64,000 nt of DNA from Phalacrocorax aristotelis (GCF_949628215.1 NC_134277.1:90571963-90635962); one strand, 5' to 3'. Shown: positions 14,945-28,653, numbered from the stretch's first letter. Numbers and translations: made by a program. The notes: generated by a model not told the origin, from the sequence alone.

Positions 14945-15287
14945 GCGCTGGTAGCGTGGCCCCTCCCGGTGGGAGGCCGCGGCCCAGCGGTGGTTTGCCA
15001 CAAACACGGCGTTGTCCTCTCCCTTCGGCGCCGGGGCTTGTCGCTGTGGAGAGGTGTAGCCCTGTTCCCACAGAAATAAAAGGGTGACTTTTCAGGGGTA
15101 ATTGAGATGAGACGCCAGTACCGGCACACCTACCTCTGGAGGGGCGGAATGGCCGTGAGCGCGGGGCCGGGCCGGGCCCCCGGTGCGCACCGACAGAAGC
15201 GCTCAGTTCGTGAGCAAGGGCAGGCTCTCCTCTTCCTAGCACCCAGGAGCAGCCTGAAGGACTACATTTCCACTGGATACTTAGGTT

Positions 15288-15293
15288 TTTATT
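15288..15293 (-). terminator. Candidate poly(A) signal AATAAA
   Basis: TTTATT on the plus strand, i.e. AATAAA on the minus strand, 163 bp beyond the stop of the candidate exon at 15456-15588. It lies upstream of TENT4A, so if used it would terminate a different minus-strand transcript. Confidence 0.3.
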
Positions 15294-15455
15294 GGGCTTG
15301 GGTGTCGGGGCGTCGGTGCCTCTTCCAGGGGGTGTCTCTAATGGATAGATGTGGTGTGCGGTCAGTCACTGGGTAAAATACATAGGGCTGTTGGAGCGGG
15401 ATCAAACGCAGATACACTGTGTTTCTTCCAGAATGAGTTCATAACTGTTCTCTTT

Positions 15456-15588
15456 CTAATCCAGTGATTTGGCGTTTTCCTTGAGCAGCTTCAGCATGCG
15501 TATGGATAAAGTATCCTCTCCCCGGAGTACCCCCAGAGCCTCCAGTGGTCCAGGCATCACCAGTCGGTTGGATACAGCCCTTACCTGA
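15456..15588 (-). CDS. Candidate terminal coding exon of an unidentified gene
   Basis: On the minus strand a strong acceptor (pyrimidine-rich tract, then TTCTGCAG) precedes an open frame ending in a TAG at 15458-15456. The peptide reads SQVRAVSNRLVMPGPLEALG, then VLRGEDTLSIRMLKLLKEN, then AKSLD: about 44 residues, with a leucine-rich amphipathic C-terminus and coding-like codon use (many CTG, GAG, AAG). A poly(A) signal lies 160 bp downstream (15293-15288). I do not recognise the protein and found no convincing upstream exons to the right. It could be the last exon of a small gene ending just upstream of TENT4A, an alternative TENT4A 5' exon, or chance. The acceptor also abuts a perfect donor (TCAG/GTAAGG), so it may be a splice element rather than a coding exon. 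Confidence 0.3.
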
Positions 15589-17320
15589 CTGCAGAACAGC
15601 AGAGAGAAAGGTTGTAGATGCATAATGACAAATACTATCAGGGAATCCCAGTTACAACAGCCCTCCAATCCAGTTGTGTGGTGATCTGACAACTTACTGC
15701 CACAGAATAGGAGAAAAGGAGAGGTCCCACTCTTCATAATCCTGCTACTCCCAGCTCCCTTGTGCAAGCCCTGATATTGATCAGTGAGCCAATTTAACTT
15801 GTTGATTCAGCAGAAGACTGCACTAGGAAGAAAAGTAATAGTTTTCAGCAGCTCGTTTTCAATGAGCTTACTTTGTGAGCAGAGATGTCATTAAGGAGGG
15901 CATGGAGAGAGGATGACAGAACAGGATTGTCATTTGTTAGCAGAGGGCAGTTGTATTTCATGCAGCTCTGTTCTCTAACTGTACCCTTGCACTTCAGAGC
16001 AAGAGAAACTAATTTGAGGGTGACAGCCTGATGTTTATTGTTGGAAGTCGTTTAGAAAGAGCAAGTCATTTGTTTTTGTTAAGAAACAGATCTGTTTTCA
16101 GGAAGAAGAGCTAAACTACATGTAAATGTACACAATAAACTAACCAAAACCAAACCACATGAAAGCCGTTAAGCTTGTCTCATATAAAAGCATGTTCACC
16201 AGAATTTCCATCTGATGAAACCAAAGAGCCCTTCTAATTTGTATGGTCAACTAGGTGTACAGATCTTCAGCACAGATTTCAGCTGCTTGAATTACTGACA
16301 GCAGTCCTTGGTTTTACAGTTCATCTTCCCAAAGGACTTTGGATAGTTTTATTTTGGTTTGTTTTGTTTTTAGTTGAACTTGAATGGAGACAAATAGATA
16401 GGTCCCTCAACTCTGTTCTTTTTACATAAATGCCATAAGAAATAAATGACAGAATTATACTGTCTCTTTCTTCTTTTAGCCCTGAATACTTTGCATTCTT
16501 GCCTCTGTGATGGCCCAGGTTCAGCAAGGAGAGGCAAGGATCGACAGTATTTCTGCAAGCCTAGCCAGTGTGGTAATGCTGGTGGTTAGAATGGTTACTT
16601 TGCAGATCCACTTTGAAGTACTAAGAAGGCTGAGGAGGCCATAGAGCCCAGATCTCAACCATTTTAGTTCTGTGTTCTGACTTTTCACGGAACAGGTGAA
16701 GATCACATCTTCAAGCTGCTGAGCTAAAAATCTTAATAAAGAATTACTGATCAGTGTTTTGGGGGAAAAAAAATGACACAAGAACTGATCGGTCTTGTGG
16801 AGGCAATTCCAAGCTCTGCAGTTTCGTGAACTGTTTTCTTTATTTTCTTCCCTGCCCTGCTGCCATCTTTTAAAAGTCAGCACTTTCAAGAGGGCCTGAT
16901 TTCCCACTTCGCTAAAATTATCTCCAACTTCACTTTGAGGTCTAGCTGGTAGAGACTGCTGCCTTGTAAGAGGCAATAACTCAAAAGCAGCTTTTAGTTG
17001 AAGAGAAACACAGTATTCCCAAGACTGTCACCGATCCCAATGCTGTCTTGGAAAGGGCCAGGCTATCTTCTAAGTAGCTACCGTCTCCTCAGAAGGGGTT
17101 GCCTCTCACTAACTTAAACTGTTCTGTAGACAGAATTTCTGAAGGTACAATGGTGCTTTGTAAGTTCCTTTTAAGGGGTCAAGGCAGCAAATACCATATG
17201 AGTGTAATATAGGGCATGGGATGGAAGTTTTGGGCACAACCTACTCAGGGGTCCAGGTTTTAAGAACACAGACAAGAAGGAAGTCTCTTCTGAGGAATTT
17301 ATAAGTAATGGTTTGTTAAT

Positions 17321-17742
17321 CACAGAACCATAGAATCATGGAATGGTTTAGGTTGGAAGGGACCTTTAGAGGTCATCTAGTCCAACCCCCCTGCAGTGAG
17401 CAGGGCCATCTTCAGCCAGATCAGGTTGCTCAGAGCCCCGTTCAACCTGACCTTGAACGTATCCAGTGATGGGGCATCTGCCACCTCTCTGGGCAACCTG
17501 TTCCAGTGTTTCACCACCCTCATAGTAAAACACTTTTTCCTTATATTCAGTCTAAAGCTACCCTCCTTTAGTTTAAAACCATTACCCCTTGTCCTGTCAC
17601 AACAGGCCTCACTAAAGAGATTGCCCCCATCCTTCCTATAGTCCCCCTTTAAGTACTGAAAGGCCACAATAAGGTCTCCCCGCAGCCTTCTCTTCTCCAG
17701 GCTGAACAACCCCAACTCTCTCAGCCTGTCATCATAGGAGAG
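17321..17742 (-). mobile_element. CR1 LINE 3' fragment
   Basis: Starts with the reverse-oriented CR1 3' end (CATAGAATCATGGAATGG, TTAGGTTGGAAGGGACC). The minus strand encodes the ORF2 C-terminus ([38 protein letters not shown]). Confidence 0.93.
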
Positions 17743-18433
17743 GTGAACACCAGTTCACTCAAATATCCCATGATGATTCATCAAAGCTTGCAGCAAGCCA
17801 CTGAAATATCTCTGCAGCGAAGGAGGCATTACAGGTTTCCTTCGTAAGTGTGTATAATATGAAATAACACCCAATGGCCTGTTGTGGGACAAGGACAAGA
17901 AAAATTATCGTCTTCTAATATCACCTAACATCTACCCTCCTCTGTTTCTAGCATCTCCATTAAGAGATCTAAATAAAGGATGTTTCTAATCTTGTCTCCT
18001 TAAAGTGAGAATTTCCCTCTAAATGTAGTAAGTGAGAATTTCCTTTGCAAGGATTAATTTTTTTCCAAAGACTTGTTGATTCTAATTCAGTTGTCCTTTA
18101 CTGAATGAAACTACCTATTGAAGGTAAGACTCTTAGAAAGTTTGAAAGCCAAATATAGTTTTGGTCATCAGAAAAATGTGCTTTCTTTTCCAAAGAGCTT
18201 CCTTCCCACTGGTGAACTTGTGAGGATGCAGATAATAAAAGATCCTAACCTCAGGAGACACGATGCCTTGTTTGCCATGGGGAAGTTCAAATGCTTGATT
18301 CAGATTATTAATGGTGTGTTAAAACACCTCCTACTAACATTGCCTCTCTTATGCCAGTAACACAATGTCCTTGTATCTACTCTTTTTTGTGACTTCAGTT
18401 TCTTTAAGGTAGTATTAGCCAGTATTTAACTTT

Positions 18434-18461
18434 GCAGTTCTAGAACTGCAGTTCTAGAACT
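18434..18461. repeat. 14-bp tandem duplication forming a 26-bp palindrome
   Basis: GCAGTTCTAGAACT occurs twice in direct succession. Because AGTTCTAGAACT is itself a palindrome, positions 18436-18461 form a perfect 26-bp inverted repeat with two TTCTAGAA heat-shock-element-like cores 14 bp apart. Confidence 0.95.
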
Positions 18462-21400
18462 AATGACTAACAATGTAGTCTCATTACTTATGAGGTCATT
18501 TATTAATCTGTTATAAAATGTTTTAATCTGGCTGCTGGACACAGAGAACACAACGACAGCTCCCTCTTGGATGAAGATTACATTTCAGTTTCAGCTTCAG
18601 CCAAATACATCTTTGATTTGGCAACAGCAGCAGTGCTGGAGTCTTTGGTAACCTTGTAGTTGTTGACTTTGGCATCCTGATGACTGAAATTCCAATTCTG
18701 TGAATAGTTCATATGTTTTGGTAAATAATGGCAATTGAGTTGAATACCTAAGTGGGTTATATACAGGGCAGTGTTGCCCAACACTTGCTATTAATCTGTT
18801 TTTTTAACAAATGCTCTGAACTCATTAATGCTGACATAGGCAGATAGTGTCTCATACCTTTAATATGGCTCAGTTTACATCCCTGGAAATGATGAGATGC
18901 AAATACAGCATACCCATGTCATGCAAACTTCATTCTGTTTTGTGAAGCTGGGAATTGACACAGGTGTGATTCCACCAGGGCAGCACAGCAGCTGAGCAGT
19001 GACCAACAAGTTCTCCGACAGTTCACACTCTCCAGGACGTCTCCGGGACTTTGTCCCATATGGCCTTCATTCTGGTCACCCACAATCTCGCTACAAGCCT
19101 CTGATGCATCACCTCCTTCATGCTCACCAGCTCTGATCTCTATCTTCATAGGCTTTGTGGCCCATAGGACGGATGGAGAAGGCACAGAGAGTACGGTTCA
19201 GCAGTATATCTGACGAGACTTGTATCTGCTGAAGGCAGGAAGAGGAAAGAACTGAACAAACCATGGTCTCAAGCTGGATGGGGGTGTGAGAGAAAGGCTG
19301 TCCAGCCAAGGAGGTGCATCTCTAACAAGTGACCTTCAGAGTGTGCTTGTCACCAGGAGACAGTGTTGGGGAGGAGGTAAAGGGGAGACAGTTTCCTTAG
19401 CTGCACTCCTGTCACATTTTTTTTCAGTAAATACATTCCTGGACAAGAAATCAGAAATTCAGTTTTCATCTCTCAAATGGAGCTGCTCACAATGGGGAGA
19501 GGAGTAGAAATCCAGAACAGGAGTTTCTGTTTCTTACAAGGCATGATTTGGGGCATTCTTGCAATCTATCATCTGGAAACATGGGCTTTACCTTCTTCAG
19601 AATGGCTTCTGTGTCCCATTGAAGAAGGCCTGCCATGAGTAACCCTGAACAGGCTAAAATCATGTTACCTTTTCCTCCTTAAATCTTCCACTATGTTCAG
19701 TCCTTCCTCTCTTTGTGGCTCTATGTCCTCTTCTGATGAACCCTAAGCGTCAGCCAAATTTAGGGTGCTGAGGCATGCTCAGAACCAATGAAAGTGCAGA
19801 GGCTGAAACAGCTGTCAACCATGAGCTGTCTCCTCTTCCCACTCTGTCTTCCCCCACTCTTACAAGGGTTGCCAGCCCTGTGTCAGAGAAGCTGAACAGA
19901 TGATAAATCAACAGCTGAACAGCTGCAGCTTCCAGCCAGGCATGTTCATACACATGAAAATCCTTTTCTAGCTGCCTGTGTAGAATAGCTGGGTGGTAAA
20001 TGGAAAAGCGTGGGAGGCAGTTCACAAGCCATTCGATTAAGCTTGCAGTCAGGGTGGCAGCTTGCGTGGGAGAGGCTGCATGGACAGCCAGGTGTGATTC
20101 TTGCCTCACACTGCTGGGTAAGTGTCAGTGCTTCCAGCGGGAACTCTTGTCTTGGGGGCGTTTCGTCACTGTGTACGTTGCATAGATGTTCAGTACTACA
20201 ACAGGATCAAGATAAACGTGTCACCTCGATATTCCCACGTTCTATGTCCATTGAAATATTTGGGGCTCTGATGGGGATTACTTTCAAAATGCTGCTTTAT
20301 TATGAATATTTATCTTGGCTTATTACACAGCAATTAAATAGTTAACAGAGCATTTTATAAAAGTTTTCCATAACATAAAACAAGTAATTATTTAATTGTT
20401 CTGTTTCAAGGATGGTCTGTGCAATTTTTTAAATTGTTCTTGTACCCTATTTTGTTTCTCTTCCTTATCCAGAGAAAGTTTGGAAGGATACAGATTTTGG
20501 AAGGCTTCTTTTTTAACTCAGAGATTAGGAATTTCTACCTTTAAGACTTGTGAGATTTCTTAAGAGAGAATATGCTGCCAGCACTAACACCTAATTGAAG
20601 AGAATTAAATCTTACAGGCTTTCTTTCTTCAAAGGCTTATTTAGACATGGAAATTAAATTGTGAACAAGAACAGAGAGGATTTTAAGAATCATTTTAGGT
20701 GGAGAAAATAATCTGTGAGAGAGACCGTAAACAAGTGAAGTTTATGTTAAATATCTATAAAGCTCTTGAAAGTATTTTTCTGAGTGGGATCTGAAGAATT
20801 GTATGAAATTGCGTGCTCTGTCTTCCTGTCCTGGTTAACGCAGAACTGTGCAAAAATTTGCTTTTATAGGAAGGATCACTTGCCTTTGAATGACAGGTTG
20901 AGGGAATGCATTAAGGAGACTTTTGTGAAAATTCGTGGGAGCAAATTCCTGGAACAGATCAAGATTCCTCCCTTAGTCATGTTTGCAGCCTAGGAGGTCC
21001 CAGGATCATCTTTAAGTTGTCATTCTCCAGGCTATTTTGTAGAGGACAGCTGAGGGCATACAGAACCTGCTGTGTGCATCGAGGCAAGTGGAAGGGATCC
21101 CAATTCACAGCATGGTTGCACATGCTCTAAAATGGAGGGGGGAAGTAGATCTGGCTACACCTTCTGCAAGGAAAAGAATCTGTAAATGCATTCTTCTAGG
21201 AAAAATATTACAATAAAAATGCTTTCCTTCATATCTGTTGAATGTAAGCTTTTTGCTGAGGAAAGCAATATACTATTAAAAATAAACAGGATAAAAAAGT
21301 GCTAAGACATATGGGACAAACTGTGAGAGAGATGATGCAAAATTTGCTTAGAGAAGATGTGTCCTGGAGCCCTCATCTGCCCTGTTAACAAGGTATCACA

Positions 21401-24400
21401 TAGGGTGCCAGACGGTGCTATAATAAACCTCAAAGAATTATTTATGGAGAGCAGAATGACTGTGGAAAGAACTAAAGCTACGTCGGGTGTCAGCCAAGAC
21501 TATCATGGTGAAAGATGTAGCCCACTTTTATTAGCCCCCAAGCTAGATCAAAGCCATATTTGATCTTTTACAGATTCCTAGAAACTAATTTATCTTGCGC
21601 GGTCAGCTGCCTATGTATTTTTCATTGGTTCATCCTGCCCACTGGTCCTCATCTATAGTCAGCACATGCATATACCTATACGCATTCACTCTTTAAATAG
21701 AAACTGCACTCTGTTACAATGCACCTCCCTGCCCCTAAGTCTGTCTATGTTCTGCAACTCCACCTTCAAAGCGATTATTTTTAGCTGTTCTTGGGCCACA
21801 GCTAAATCACTTGGACATCTCAGGAAGGAGATTTCCAGAAGAGAAACAGCTTGATGCCAATATGAAAGTATAAAAGTATTCACATGGGCCCATAGATAAG
21901 TGAGCGAAGTACAGAAGATCAAAGCAGTGCAAGATTTTTTTGCAGGGTTTTTAGGTAACAATAATGTGCAGCAGCTGTAGGATAAATTAGATAGGAACTG
22001 ATAGGAAAGAATAATACAGTTTAACAGGTCCTGTAGAATGAGGATAGGAACAAGGATGGGAAAAGCGTGAGTCATTAAAAGGGCATGCCTGAACATTTAA
22101 TCTGATGCAGAGAAAGACCTGGATTTGGAATAAGGAGAACAAAGGAGGTGGAGTGGATGGATGTGGGTGCAGGAAGAAAACTGGCAGAGCACTGACTCAT
22201 CCGTCAGCACAGGCATTTGCCATTTGCTCTTTGAAGGAGCTAAAGTCAAAACCAGAGACCAGCAAAAGAGTATTCAAACACCTCTCCGCCAGACTTTCTA
22301 TCAGCACTCCAATTTTCTTGCACCAAATCCTCCTGAGCTCAATACTGGAACCATATGGCACTTTACAACTTCCTCTGCCTCCCTTGAGCCATGATAAAGA
22401 GCCTCACCATCAGTTCTTTCCAGTGCATGGACAGATTGTGGACAGAGATCAGCTGGGACTTCTCCAGGACTTTTTCACTTTGTCAGTGCCGTTTCATCTT
22501 GGGACCTTACGTGCATGCAGTGGAACAGACATGCCTTTGGGATCCTGAAGACTGCAGATGAACAGGACACACCTGAATATCCCAAAGCACCCTTGTGATG
22601 GCAGTGCCTGTATCTGTGGGTATCAGCAGTGAACATAATAGTTATCTGCAATGGCAGTCTATTCCGGAAATAAGGAGTCTGTTCACGATACCACCATCTA
22701 ATCTCAGCAAGCATCAGCTCCACGGTAAGTCTATGTCTCTGAGCTCCTGGCCTGATGAACACTCTATGGACATGTAGGTAATATTGAAGAAACAACATTC
22801 ATTTACTATGGTGAGAGAAGAAAAAGCATGAAGAAGGAGGAGTGAAATGTCAGGGCTGAAATACATCAGGATTTCTTGTTGCCTGTGGTGACTATGCTTA
22901 GGTTGAGCTAGAACTGCTGTTGCCCCTTCAGGCAGGTCATGGGCCGGAGCAAGGAGGGGCTGCCATTCCTGCTGCCATGTGCCAAGAAGAAGAACCATGT
23001 AACTTCATGAAGGGGCAGCTTCATTTTTTTTCCCATGCCTCAAAACACTCTTGGCTGAAAGCATCCAGAAGGCTAGAAACAGCTCCAGATTCCTTCAGTG
23101 AGGCCACAAGGATGCCTCACAGGCTGGTAGTCCTCTCTGCTGAGTCCTGGTGTCCAAACAGTTCACTGGTGATTCTTGTGCTTCCCAGCTGAGTGAGAGG
23201 TCTGACTGCCCTGCAGCCAGGAGCCTGCCTTTGAGCAGTCTGGCCTCCAGTACTGTAGTTCTAACTAGAAGCTGTTTGTTTGTTTGTCATAGTTGCTGCC
23301 AGATGAAGCTCGCAATAGGATACTGTTTTCTTGCAGAGCCTCTGGCAGAGCTAATGGTGTGGTATTGACTGATGCCATGGAGCAGGTAGATGGAGCACTT
23401 GTTCTGCTCACAGAAACACAAAACTTGGTCGGTTGTTTTTTTATTTTTGTGTGCTGGCAAGGATGGATGAACCTCCTTCTCATTGGAATCAAGTTGATTT
23501 GGACACAAGACAGATGTGCTTGTGGCTCTAGGACTGCCTAGTGGAACCTGGAGAGCCTCTTTTCATCATCAGGCTGTAGCTGTTTCTCATTCAGAGTTGC
23601 CTGGTGATACCTATGAAGTTTATCTCAGGTGGTTCCTCATGAGGTGGTAACAGACATGGTTCATGAGACCTATTTTTGTTGGATGGAAATAATCTCTTGA
23701 GCATGTATTCAGAAGGTGACGTGACAGATGTCAACACAACGTAAACCTCAAGCTTTTTTGGATTGTGCAAAATTCTCAGATCCCAGCTAAGCCATGTGGC
23801 TACCAGTGCATAGAGTTAAGATCCATGCTGCCAAAGAGTCTTGCATGGTGGGAGAAAACTAGAACAAAATGCATAGAACAAACAACTCTTCTGCAGTCTC
23901 TGCCTCTTATTTGCTCAGTTTATCTACCATGAGTTAGGAGGAATTCAATCAGACTGGCCATACAGACAACTCCACAGAAGTGATTCTGAGTGTAAAGCCA
24001 TGCTACTGCTCTTTCCAACTGCACACTCATATCACTTACCGGTTGAAAAGTGCTGTTTTGACCACTTTCTTGCCATGTTTTTTAAATGCTTCTGTTGATC
24101 TCTTCCTTTGTTGATGGTCTAGGTCATGCTGTCCAGAGGCGGTCCTTTCTGACAGTAGTGTTCTCATGGGGTGCTGTGTCAGGGACTTAGCCAATTCCAG
24201 CCATGATACAGTCATCTTCCTCTAGCTCCTTGTTTGTATAGATTAACCGGTCCCTCTGCCCCTCTTGCTCTCTTCCTTAGCTTACCTATGAGAACAATAT
24301 GTAGTACCAGTCTATACCCCATACTACCCAGTGGGATGCTTCAAGAGTGCCATTGCATAAATCTATGGCTCACTCTTGGCTGTGAAGTGCAGGCCACTTC

Positions 24401-26311
24401 AGAGTCTTCCCTTGGACTGTATCTGTTAGGAGTGGAGAGCAAAAACTATGAGGGTCTGTCTACAACTGCTGTCCTGAGAATGTGGAGACTGCCTCTTTCA
24501 CCTTTTGCTCTGTGTTTCTTCCTGCTGTTTTTTACTTTCTGCATTCTTGTGATAGGGAAAATCCTTCCCCTGACCTGAGCTTAGTAAGTTTCTTGTTGAC
24601 CACAGGTTACCGTGCATAATGCGCTACTTAGCCTGGCTGTAAGGATCCTATTGCCCGGGGCTGGCCTGGAAACAATCTGTCATTACTAGCAATGGCTCTG
24701 GCATGGGGCTAGGAGACAGGGTGGAAGGGGTTTGATCTTGATTGTGCAATTTATGGGATAGACAGCTCTGCCTCAGCTTTCTGCACAGCTGCTAAAAACA
24801 ATTTCTTGACATTTGTTCTGCATGGCGTAATTCTTTGCTGGGCGTGATTCACACACTCATTCATTTTGAACTCTCTCATTTGGGCCACATTGAACCCAGC
24901 AAGAATTATGGACAAAATGCTTCGGTCTCACAGAAATTTCATCTCCAGTTACCCACAAGGAAGAAGAAATGGTCTGTGATGTCTCAGGGCAGATCTCATC
25001 AATCACCCAGGAAGGTTTCAAATCAGATGTGCAAAACCAAAATATTTACAATATACAATAGGAAAGATAAGACCTTTTCTAGGTCAAGTAGAGCTCTGGC
25101 TGAGTGCCCAGCCTTGTTGCCAAACAGCTGGGCTTGCTGTTGGAGCAGAAAGTAGAAAAGGGAAATATGTTTCTCTGGAAGAATCTATACAGAAGTTAAC
25201 AGACGTAAGAGACCTTGTTCCCACAGACCAAAATTACCTGGAGACTTCACTAATATCCATCCCAAATGCTTGCTGGAGAACCTTTAAGAAAACTGATCTA
25301 CTTAAAATGGAATCTCATTCAAAGGCTGCCCTTCAAAATGCCCCTGGAGGCATACTTCCCTAGGCTGAAATATATGGTCTCATGGAAAACAATCTCTATA
25401 GACAATAGAGCGGTGCTTTGTATTTTGTATTTCCCCCCTACATCTCATGCTACACCCATGTACTTTAGAACATATTTAAGTCACAAATCACTAATAAATG
25501 TAGGACTAAACACTGCTTCTGGTCAGTACCAGCATCTCCTTTTCTGCTTCTCCTGTGAACAGTGCTTTGCCTAAAATTCACCAGCACAAACGCAAACAAT
25601 TCTATGTTTAAGAGTCTTGATATTATCTAAAAAAACCCACAATGAAGTAAAAACCAACAAAGGAAAACTTTGCTTCAGTAACCAATCTTTTCTCTGTAGT
25701 TATTTTCCAGATAGGAACTAATACTGTCATACTAATGAAAATAGTAATGACATACTAATACGAAGTCATGAGAGTGACTTACAGAAACTTGCTTTCCCAG
25801 CTGGCCACAGTCTCACTTGCTTTCCTTTGTACTGACGCCTGGAAGGCCCCTCTGCTCAGCCTGCATGTATATGGGCCAGTCTGCATCATAGTTAATTCTA
25901 CATATGAGTACTTCACTTCTAGGAAGTAGATAGAGAAGTTAAATTCCTTGTGTGAACGTTAGACAATAATTCTGTTTGCGCAAATGGTTGTAGATTTTGT
26001 ATTTATGTCACCATTTCAGATCGCTAAGGGAAATATATTTTGCTAAAAGGAAATTAATTAAGGGCATAAAATATGTTATAAAAGTCAGATCTTGTTAGAC
26101 GTGAAACAGAAGGAGCATTGAAGATGACTAAGCACAATGAATGATTTTCAAGTATCTGGTACCCAGTGACTCCTCTTTTCATCAGTTCATGAGATAGTCC
26201 ATAAATTCACTCTGTGCAAAATGTTACATGAATAAAACACTGAATAGTTTGTTGGGGTTTTGTTTTGGTGTTTTTTTTTGTTTGGGTTTTGTTTTGTTTT
26301 GAAATTGAAGG

Positions 26312-26952
26312 TGTTTAGAGAAAATCTGAGCAGAGAATAGAGTAAATTTACCAGCAGCTGGGGCAGAGGTGCAGGTCTCAGAGTTTGGTATGCCCAGGTG
26401 CTGTCAGCTGTGGAAAGTGAGGATTCAGGGCCACTTGCTGGATGCCCTCCATGTCTAAGCACTGTTAATGGTGGATCCATACGCTACCTCTGTGTGTATG
26501 CGTGGCTGTGAGCCAGGGCGGTGTCTGTACCAGCAACTGCGGTGGGGCTGCAGACTCAGGGGCTTGTACATCCAGGTGCCAGTGACTGGGGAGACTGGGA
26601 TCCTGCGGCAGCTACTGGGCAGACTGGGTGCCTGAGCCCAGCTGCTGGGGGGACCCACCTTGTACATTTGTACTGACACATTTCCCACTAACATATCTTC
26701 ACCCTGATCAGCCAGAGAGGGGGACAGGATGAGGCTGCTGGTGTTGTGTTTGTGTGTGTGCTCAGTGTGTCTGTCTGTGCTGATCTGCGTGGCCAGCCAT
26801 GTATGTATGTATGTATGTATGTGTCGTAGATGGGTGTTTGCATATGTGCCTACTGGGAACACAAGCTCAGCCTTGCTGCTGGTCAGACGTGGGGGCACGG
26901 AACTGCGGCAACCTCGCCCCTCTCAGGCTGCTGGATTTGGCAACCTGTAACA
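26312..26952 (+). mobile_element. Probable second LTR-like fossil
   Basis: GC-richer than its surroundings, with repeated CAGCTGCTGGG-type units. It ends AGGCTGCTGGATTTGGCAAC then CTGTAACA, which resembles the 3' end of avian LTRs I recall. The left edge at TGTTTAGAG is approximate and no target-site duplication is clear. Family unresolved. Confidence 0.4.
26799..26822 (+). repeat. (GTAT)n microsatellite
   Basis: About six tandem ATGT/GTAT units inside the LTR-like segment. Confidence 0.9.
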
Positions 26953-28653
26953 CCTAGAAGTTACAACTCTGTTATGCCTATACTTCATCTGTGGACATTT
27001 ATGAAGGAACTGACTCCCTTATATTTGTAACATTTATGTTACAACAGCTACAGCAGCTTGTCTGAAGCTTAACCCTTGGGGTAGTTGCTAGAATTACAAC
27101 TATTGGGTAAAATAATGTTGCAGATGCTTTATTCTTGTTAGTTTCTTGTTCTCTGCTCCATCTAATACGCTGTTGTTATTTTTGTCTGCTGCAGAAGGCA
27201 AGTGTCTCTTTCCCTCCAAATCCTGACCAGGAAAACTCAGTCTTCTCTACTCTGCTAAGTCTTCAACACTGAAAAGTAACCCCTGATCAGCAAGCCATGT
27301 CAAACCCTGTTGCCTCAAAACTAAGGGCTTTTAGAGGCTCCAACTGTGTGTATACCATACAACATTTGGAGACATCCCTGGTTTCCTACCTGTCTTATGG
27401 GCCTTCACGCCTGTTTGCCTGGATGTCTCTCTAATGCCAGTGTTCTGCTCCCAGCACCTCTGTCCCATGCACAGTATGGCAAAAAATGAAGTCCCCTCTG
27501 AGTAGGACAGTTCATTCCCCCTACCAAAAAAAACCCAAAACCAAACCAAAACCAAACTAAAAGCAAAATAACAACACAAAAACTTTCAGAACCAAACAAA
27601 AATTGTAAGCCTCTGAAAGGCTAAATTTAAAAATTCTCTACATGGGTTTCCATCTTTCCTGGTCTGCTTGGCTGAGCACTGTGATACCAGGTGAGGCTCT
27701 ATTCCCTAGGTGCTGGCAAGGAACTGGTCTAGTTACCAGTAAGTTTGTAGAGGCTGGCACACCTTACTGAGGGCTACTATACTGGGAGCTGGAGGAGAAA
27801 GAGGATCATGAGCAGGAAGTTAGCATCCCTTGCTATTCTATGCATTTTGCAACATAGACACTGGAGAAGACCTCTGCTGACAACATTTGGGTGCTTGTTT
27901 GGGGGTGTATTCTTGTCCGCTGCTGTGGTCCACATCTGGGAGAAGCATAACTCTGAACTAGAGAAGGGGATTGTCTTTGAAATTGCTACTGTAATTAGTG
28001 ATTTCTGCTGTAGGCAGTGCTTACTGGGGACTGGAAGCTATGATGCAATAGGTACCCAGTAAGCCCACATCTGTGCAGTGCCTTAGTAAGACAATTGAGA
28101 AGTGTTTGCCTGAATTTTAGATGTAACACAGTAAGTTAGATAATCAGTTCATGTTCCTAGTTAGCCTAATGTTAGTGCATATACCAAGTGCTAGAAGATG
28201 ACATTATTACTTAATGAGAAACAAGGCATGGTTTTTTATCTGCAGTGTTACTTGCAATTTATCTTTTCTGATCTGTATCAGAAATGGGAATATTCAATAA
28301 AATCTCTGAGATTTAGCCCAGTAGCGGGCAGGGTTACACTTGCAAAGGAGTTGCCCGTTTTGTCTACTTTGAATTTAAATGAAAAGCTGTTGCAATGGCA
28401 ATTCATCCAGTATGAAGAATTAGGAAACAAAGTACAATTACTTCACTTTTATGGACTTCTGCTAGTAGCCCTTTTAAAAGTAGTAATTATAGCATATTAT
28501 CCTTTGAGGTTTTACATGTCTACCTTCCAAAACATTGCATGACATTTTCAGTTTAAGAAAACTGCTTAATGCAATTGAAAGACTTTTGCCTACAAGTACC
28601 ATGTAATTGTTTTATTTTCAAATTTTATAAAATAAAACATTGTATTGAGTTTG

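Noticed and set aside
16521-16976. 151-codon minus-strand frame near the candidate exon
   Set aside because: No similarity that I recognise and no coherent splice sites. The opposite strand is also partly open, so chance is more likely.
19750-20109. 119-codon minus-strand frame in the intergenic region
   Set aside because: Looks protein-like in places, but there is no recognisable domain, donor or partner exon; not enough to call a gene.
22105-22548. 147-codon plus-strand frame
   Set aside because: No similarity and no promoter, splice or poly(A) context; it is treated as chance.
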